From assembly GCA_013042695.1 (NCBI GenBank), contig JABDPQ010000566.1, positions 1-9,172 of the forward strand: 9,172 bases of DNA. The letters are read 5' to 3'. The stretch is from Desulfobacterales bacterium. GTDB lineage: Bacteria > Desulfobacterota > Desulfobulbia > Desulfobulbales > Desulfocapsaceae. The first letter of the stretch is position 1; every line of letters begins with the position of its first letter. A program made the translations under genes and the position numbers. Positions 6,056-9,172 of the stretch are shown in pieces. The notes below the pieces were generated by a model, which was given only the letters and a program-made list of their open reading frames with translations, was not told where the DNA came from and ran no database searches.

Positions 6056-6555
6056 TCTTCCCTCCTGTTTTTTCGTTATGGTTGGTGTTAAGTCGGGTAA
6101 AAATTATCCCGCCGTCCAGACCTGCGTTTCAGTGAAAATCGAACACCAAGCTCGCCAATTGAAGTAAAACCTATGATTGTGACGCTTGGATGTAGTTGTT
6201 GTACGGTAAAATAGCCTCTGGAGTGCGATATTCACTTCGAGACACTGATTTCATATTGTAACCACTGGGATCGAAATGTCATTTCAACTCTTTAAAATTC
6301 GTGCTACTTGCTGCCCATAGTGACGGGCAGGTGGTGATATTTAACAATATTCTTGCTGTATTGATAGACAACTGGTAATCGTTACGAATTAAAACCCGCT
6401 TATAGAGTGGTAGTATCGGTTTTTTGGACATAATGAGTGTTTATATTCGGGGTAAGATGCCAGATAATTCCTGCGGATCTTTTATTGATGAAGCAGGAGC
6501 CTGGAGGTTGGCAGCTCAGCTTGGATTTGCTGTTCGAGAATTGCAGATTTCTACG
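6056..6555. other. Intergenic gap, 500 bp, no gene seen
   Basis: Spacer between the phosphatase stop and the GAF start, both minus strand. An open frame at 6424-6684 (+) lacks a ribosome binding site and runs into the antisense of the phosphatase gene, so it is not called. Small foldable sites are present. CTGCCC/GGGCAG (6311-6316, 6325-6330) forms a 6-bp stem. CCAG plus TCCTGC (6460-6474) pairs with GCAGGA plus CTGG (6493-6504) across a small internal loop, 50-100 nt past the phosphatase stop. Neither is followed by a T-run, so any termination function is unproven. Confidence 0.45.
6103..6132 (-). promoter_or_regulatory. Possible sigma-70 promoter for the GAF gene
   Basis: On the minus strand, CTGAAA (6127-6132) and GATAAT (6103-6108) are 18 bp apart. 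They match four and five of six consensus positions. A start near 6096 would leave a leader of about 40 nt containing the strong ribosome binding site. Confidence 0.35.
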
Positions 6556-8016
6556 CTATTGCGCTTTGATTACCACGAGGGTAATGTCATCCTCTTGGTT
6601 GAGTGCACCGCGGAATTGCCGCACTTCAGACACGAGCACTTTCTGAATAGCGGCTGCCGTTTTATCGCTGTGTTTTGCAAATAGGTCTTTAACGCTGTCC
6701 TGGCCAAAGGCAACATTTTTAGCATTACGGGTTTCATAGATCCCGTCAGTTCCTATTAAAATGATATCGCCACTCTGAAAATCATCTGATACCTGGTTTT
6801 TGAAGAGAAATGAGCCATCTATACCCAGAACCACACCATCACCATCAAGTTTTGTTATCTGGCCTGTTTGTTTGTGGTAATGCAGTGCCGGCTCGTGCCC
6901 AGCCCTGATCCATTGTATTTTCCTCTCTCTTGAATCGATCTCCAGAAAGAACATCGTCGTAAAATTGCCGCTCGTTGCGCAATCTTTGGAGATTAATCCG
7001 TTTATCTGATTGAGCAAAGTGGCGGGGTCTGTGTAATTTTCCACGGCAGAAATTAAAAATGCCCGTACGGTAGTCATGAGCATAGCAGCGCCAACCCCGT
7101 GCCCGCAAGCATCTGCTACGGTTATGCCTAATTTGTCATCTGGTAAGAGGAAATAGTCATAATAATCTCCACCTGTTTGATCACAATACAATGAGAAGCC
7201 GCTTACATCATAATCTCGCAGGTAGGGACTTTTTGTAGGCAGAAGGTTTTGTTGAACTTCTTCGGCAAATTTCAGGGAACTAATCAATTCAAATCGATGT
7301 CTGAGACCATCGATCATATGGTTGGTGTGGTCTGCGATAAGGCCAAATTCATCCTGTGTTGCCACCGGAACTTTACGAGACAAATCCCCATTTTTCACTT
7401 TTTCAAGAATTTGTGTTTCGTTATTGAACAGAAGTTTGAGGTTTTTCGAATAAGATAAAATAAGATTTATTGTAAGTATCATCAGCACACTCATAATAAA
7501 CAATATTTCATACGTTACTGATAGCTGGGCATTGACAATTGAATCAACATTTTGAGAAATATTAGCTAACCATTCGATGTCTCTGACAAACACCATGACC
7601 AGAATAAGGGAGACAAAGATAAACGTGGTGACCGCGAACAGCGTGAATTTTCGAGTCATTGGGTAGTAGCGTATTGACCGAGGGCCATTCTCGCCCGACT
7701 TCATGGCTGTTAAGATGACTTGTCTTTCTTTTGACAGTGATGAATCAAGCCCAATAAAAAAACCTGCAATAATACAGCCGATGATAAGGGAACCGGAGTT
7801 CTGTAGTGGAAATCCTAAGGCAAGGAAATTATATACGTTAATCAGTATTGAGGCACTAATACATATTGCAAAGTCCAGAAGAAATGCTCTTCTCGGTTGT
7901 GCAAGTGGTTCTGCAATTTCAACAAATCGTTTGACCAATACTGGCCGAAGCAACAGAAGAGCCAGAAAGGCAATTGAGATTATTATCCCCAGATGCACGG
8001 GGGACAGCGTCGCCAT
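6556..8016 (-). CDS. Membrane-anchored HAMP/PP2C (SpoIIE/RsbU-type) phosphatase
   Basis: A 486-residue inner-membrane protein. The N-terminal third has about five hydrophobic segments (8-24, 47-67, 76-93, 124-144, 167-188) with only short loops. A HAMP-like linker follows at about 190-245 (NGDLSRKVPV, DEFGLIADHTNHM). The catalytic domain starts with AEEVQQNLLP (251-260), the usual opening of SpoIIE-type PP2C serine/threonine phosphatases. Metal-binding aspartates are intact: GGDYYD (282-287), DACGHG (302-307), GTDGIYE (422-428) and EDDIT (475-479); AGHEPALHY (372-380) is also characteristic. Family members dephosphorylate anti-sigma-factor antagonists (STAS proteins) in partner-switching pathways. 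No STAS protein or anti-sigma kinase lies in the window, so its target is elsewhere. An in-frame stop just upstream fixes the start at 8016; GAGG, 11 bases before the ATG and within a preceding small frame, is the likely ribosome binding site. Confidence 0.92.
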   Translation of the reverse strand: MATLSPVHLGIIISIAFLALLLLRPVLVKRFVEIAEPLAQPRRAFLLDFAICISASILINVYNFLALGFPLQNSGSLIIGCIIAGFFIGLDSSLSKERQVILTAMKSGENGPRSIRYYPMTRKFTLFAVTTFIFVSLILVMVFVRDIEWLANISQNVDSIVNAQLSVTYEILFIMSVLMILTINLILSYSKNLKLLFNNETQILEKVKNGDLSRKVPVATQDEFGLIADHTNHMIDGLRHRFELISSLKFAEEVQQNLLPTKSPYLRDYDVSGFSLYCDQTGGDYYDYFLLPDDKLGITVADACGHGVGAAMLMTTVRAFLISAVENYTDPATLLNQINGLISKDCATSGNFTTMFFLEIDSRERKIQWIRAGHEPALHYHKQTGQITKLDGDGVVLGIDGSFLFKNQVSDDFQSGDIILIGTDGIYETRNAKNVAFGQDSVKDLFAKHSDKTAAAIQKVLVSEVRQFRGALNQEDDITLVVIKAQ

Positions 8017-8022
8017 GTATGG

Positions 8023-8088
8023 TCAGACCTCACCACCATAATATGATAGTGCCAGGATTATGAATGCGTACAGTATAGCAGTTCTCAT
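8023..8088 (-). CDS. Possible 21-residue hydrophobic peptide upstream of the phosphatase
   Basis: An ATG at 8088 opens a 21-codon frame (MRTAILYAFIILALS, then YYGGEV) ending in TGA, six bases before the phosphatase ATG. It reads as one short membrane helix with a basic N-terminus. A purine-rich AGAGAGAAG lies 8 nt upstream as a weak ribosome binding site. The GGTGAGG that could serve the phosphatase start is inside this frame, so ribosomes finishing the peptide could feed the next gene. It may be a small membrane partner, a translational-coupling leader, or chance; frames this short are common by chance. Confidence 0.35.
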   Translation of the reverse strand: MRTAILYAFIILALSYYGGEV

Positions 8089-8111
8089 ATAGAATCTTCT
8101 CTCTTAGTTAA

Positions 8112-8131
8112 GGAACAATTAGCACTGTTCT
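8112..8131. promoter_or_regulatory. Operator-like inverted repeat upstream of the phosphatase unit
   Basis: GAACA (8113-8117) and TGTTC (8126-8130) form a perfect 5-bp inverted repeat with an 8-bp spacer, and partial symmetry continues outside. It lies about 25-45 bp 5' of the small frame at 8088, where a promoter or operator is expected. No clear -35/-10 pair is visible on the minus strand here. Confidence 0.25.
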
Positions 8132-8702
8132 TGATGGTTAGCGCGAAACAAGAAGACGAAGAATTGCGCTCTAAATAAGCCAACACTTGCTGTTTGTTAC
8201 ATTAAAGACGAAACTCAGGGAGGACGCATTCCATTATTTTTGATCAGTAAACCTCTTTTATCACTTCCACAACACCTGAATCCTCACGATAACATACCAA
8301 AGAGCCTCTCGCCCCGCCAGAATTCCAGCAAACCCTGCGCCTTCTCACGGACATTTTTATTGCAACTCCAACTTTATCCTGATTACTCTAACCAACTATA
8401 ATTATCAAATCAGATTCTTTTAGCTTCTTTACTGCAATTCTGCAGGAATCTAGCCTGGATTGACCGACGTGTTGAAAATCATTACTGTCCGATTTTTTTA
8501 ACTATCCAGGATATTTCCGTTCGTAACTTGGATAAAACACTCTAAAAATCCAACGGGACGGCCTGGTTCTGGATGATTTGAAATTGCTGGAAAAGTTCAG
8601 TGGGGTTGCTTGTTGAGGCGAAGCAAGTTGTCCAGAAACCTGAGCAAGAATACGATTTCAGCCAGTAAAAAAGGCTCGAAATGGGGAGGCTTAAAATGAT
8701 TG

Positions 8703-8854
8703 ACATGTGAGTCTTTTGCGAAATGATGATTTTTGTTCAAAGTCAAGGCAGGCGAAAAATTTTTACGGCAGGCATATAATTGCTATTCCGAGGATAAAAA
8801 TTTAAACATAACGTAGAGATTGAATGAAAAGACCATTTTGCAAATGGCTCATGT
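8703..8854. mobile_element. MITE-like foldable element with imperfect terminal inverted repeats
   Basis: The left end (8703-8740, starting ACATG and ending TTCAA) is an imperfect inverted copy of the right end (8820-8854, starting TTGAA and ending CATGT). Over the core 31 columns I count about 23 matches and one single-base gap, plus an extra TG in the left arm. A second, perfect 9-bp inverted pair lies inside: AAATTTTTA (8757-8765) and TAAAAATTT (8795-8803). A direct repeat GGCAGGC occurs at 8747-8753 and 8767-8773. The right arm itself contains the hairpin CCATTT-TGC-AAATGG. There is no coding capacity and no clear target-site duplication. This architecture fits a non-autonomous miniature transposable element or a structured intergenic repeat. 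I have the impression of similar repeats in Desulfobacterota genomes, which I cannot verify. Confidence 0.5.
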
Positions 8855-8894
8855 ATGAACAGTATAATCTGGTTCTGAGTCACATACTATTACT

Positions 8895-8981
8895 AAACAG
8901 ATCTGAATGGATTGGACTTGTGCTGTAATATCCCATTGATTATAACACTGTCTATAATACCTCGATTAATTCAGATCGTTT
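8895..8981. repeat. Inverted repeat flanking the metalloregulator promoter
   Basis: AAACAGATCTGAAT (8895-8908) and ATTCAGATCGTTT (8969-8981) are complementary over 13 pairs with one bulged A in the left arm. The arms are 60 bp apart and bracket the predicted promoter at 8918-8946. They could be two operator sites in opposite orientation that allow looping by a dimeric regulator, possibly the DtxR/MntR-like protein itself. Confidence 0.5.
8918..8946 (+). promoter_or_regulatory. Possible sigma-70 promoter for the metalloregulator gene
   Basis: TTGTGC (8918-8923) and TATAAC (8941-8946) are separated by exactly 17 bp. A start near 8953 would give a leader of about 70 nt that includes the right arm of the flanking inverted repeat. 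A nearby TATAAT (8953-8958) has no matching -35. Confidence 0.35.
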
Positions 8982-9023
8982 TATGATGATTGATTTGGTT
9001 GCTTGACAGGATGGAGAATCAGC

Positions 9024-9172
9024 ATGGATGAAATAAAAACGACGCCTGCACAGGAAAATTATATCGAAGCGATTTACCTGATGTCGCACTCCAAACCTGT
9101 AAGACCAAGTGAGTTGGCTGAAAATCTCGGGGTAAAGCGGGCCAGTGTGTCCAAATTCATTTCATCCCTGGT
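9024..9172 (+). CDS. DtxR/MntR-family metal-dependent regulator (5' part)
   Basis: The first 49 codons of a gene cut by the window end. The residues match the N-terminal helix-turn-helix of the DtxR/MntR family: QENYIEAIYLMS (10-21), the position where family members have ENYLEAIY, then PVRPSELAENLGVKRASVSKFISSL (25-49) covering the two DNA-binding helices. Family members bind Mn(II) or Fe(II) and repress metal uptake genes. Which metal is used cannot be told, because most ligands lie beyond the window edge. GGAG, seven bases before the ATG, supports the start. It is divergent from the phosphatase unit and separated from it by 0.9 kb. Autoregulation through the inverted repeat upstream is possible but unproven. 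Confidence 0.88.
   Translation, partial: MDEIKTTPAQENYIEAIYLMSHSKPVRPSELAENLGVKRASVSKFISSL

Larger units (their letters stand above)
8089..9023. other. Intergenic region, 935 bp, between divergent genes
   Basis: This region separates the phosphatase unit (minus) from the metalloregulator (plus). The part from 8150 to 8700 shows no supportable gene; only frames of about 30-50 codons without ribosome binding sites occur, such as a minus-strand one ending near 8245. Small hairpins such as TTGCTT/AAGCAA near 8610-8630 are unremarkable. The right-hand part holds a foldable element (8703-8854) and the promoter region of the metalloregulator, described separately. Confidence 0.5.

Noticed and set aside
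6424..6684. 86-codon plus-strand open frame
   Set aside because: No ribosome binding site, and its 3' half is antisense to the end of the phosphatase gene, whose motifs are unmistakable.
8180..8330. Short minus-strand frame of about 48 codons containing an internal ATG
   Set aside because: No ribosome binding site, no recognised motif, and length within chance expectation.

Overview
The window looks like an accessory, gene-poor stretch of a Gram-negative bacterial chromosome. Several products carry Sec-type signal peptides or membrane helices. The signalling genes (PilZ, GAF, HAMP plus SpoIIE-type phosphatase) and the small free-standing CBM48 protein suit a proteobacterium or a member of Desulfobacterota; that placement is a weak inference. 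Base composition is uneven: mostly AT-rich, with a clearly GC-richer island around the GAF gene (about 5350-6060). Long gaps without genes and many orphan small genes point to genome turnover.

Layout. 53-559 (-) is a small membrane protein with a Cys-rich tail. 704-1612 (+) is a radical SAM enzyme with C-terminal auxiliary-cluster cysteines, followed by 1684-2232 (+), an unrecognised exported Trp/Cys-containing protein. 2364-2660 (-) is a stand-alone glycogen-binding-like (CBM48) domain. 4053 down to 2976 (-) is a compact three-gene set: a DUF551-like protein, an exported SH3b-like protein and an exported Rap1a/Tai-like protein. A 743-bp gap follows. 4797-5225 (+) is a PilZ c-di-GMP receptor, convergent with 5504-6055 (-), a GAF-domain protein; the space between them holds nested and interleaved inverted repeats. 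6556-8016 (-) is a membrane-anchored HAMP/PP2C (SpoIIE/RsbU-type) phosphatase, preceded by a possible 21-residue membrane peptide. A gap of about 0.9 kb contains a roughly 150-bp element with imperfect terminal inverted repeats (MITE-like). At 9024 begins a DtxR/MntR-family metalloregulator, cut by the window end.

How they fit together. PilZ, GAF and the phosphatase are all signal-transduction parts, but they lie on opposite strands with long gaps, so a shared circuit is only suggested. The tightest functional unit is the DUF551/SH3b/Rap1a-like set, which resembles an orphan periplasmic immunity or envelope-protection operon with no effector in view. The most interesting unexplained DNA is the 5357-5404 interleaved repeat, the 8703-8854 foldable element, and the inverted repeat that brackets the predicted promoter of the metalloregulator.
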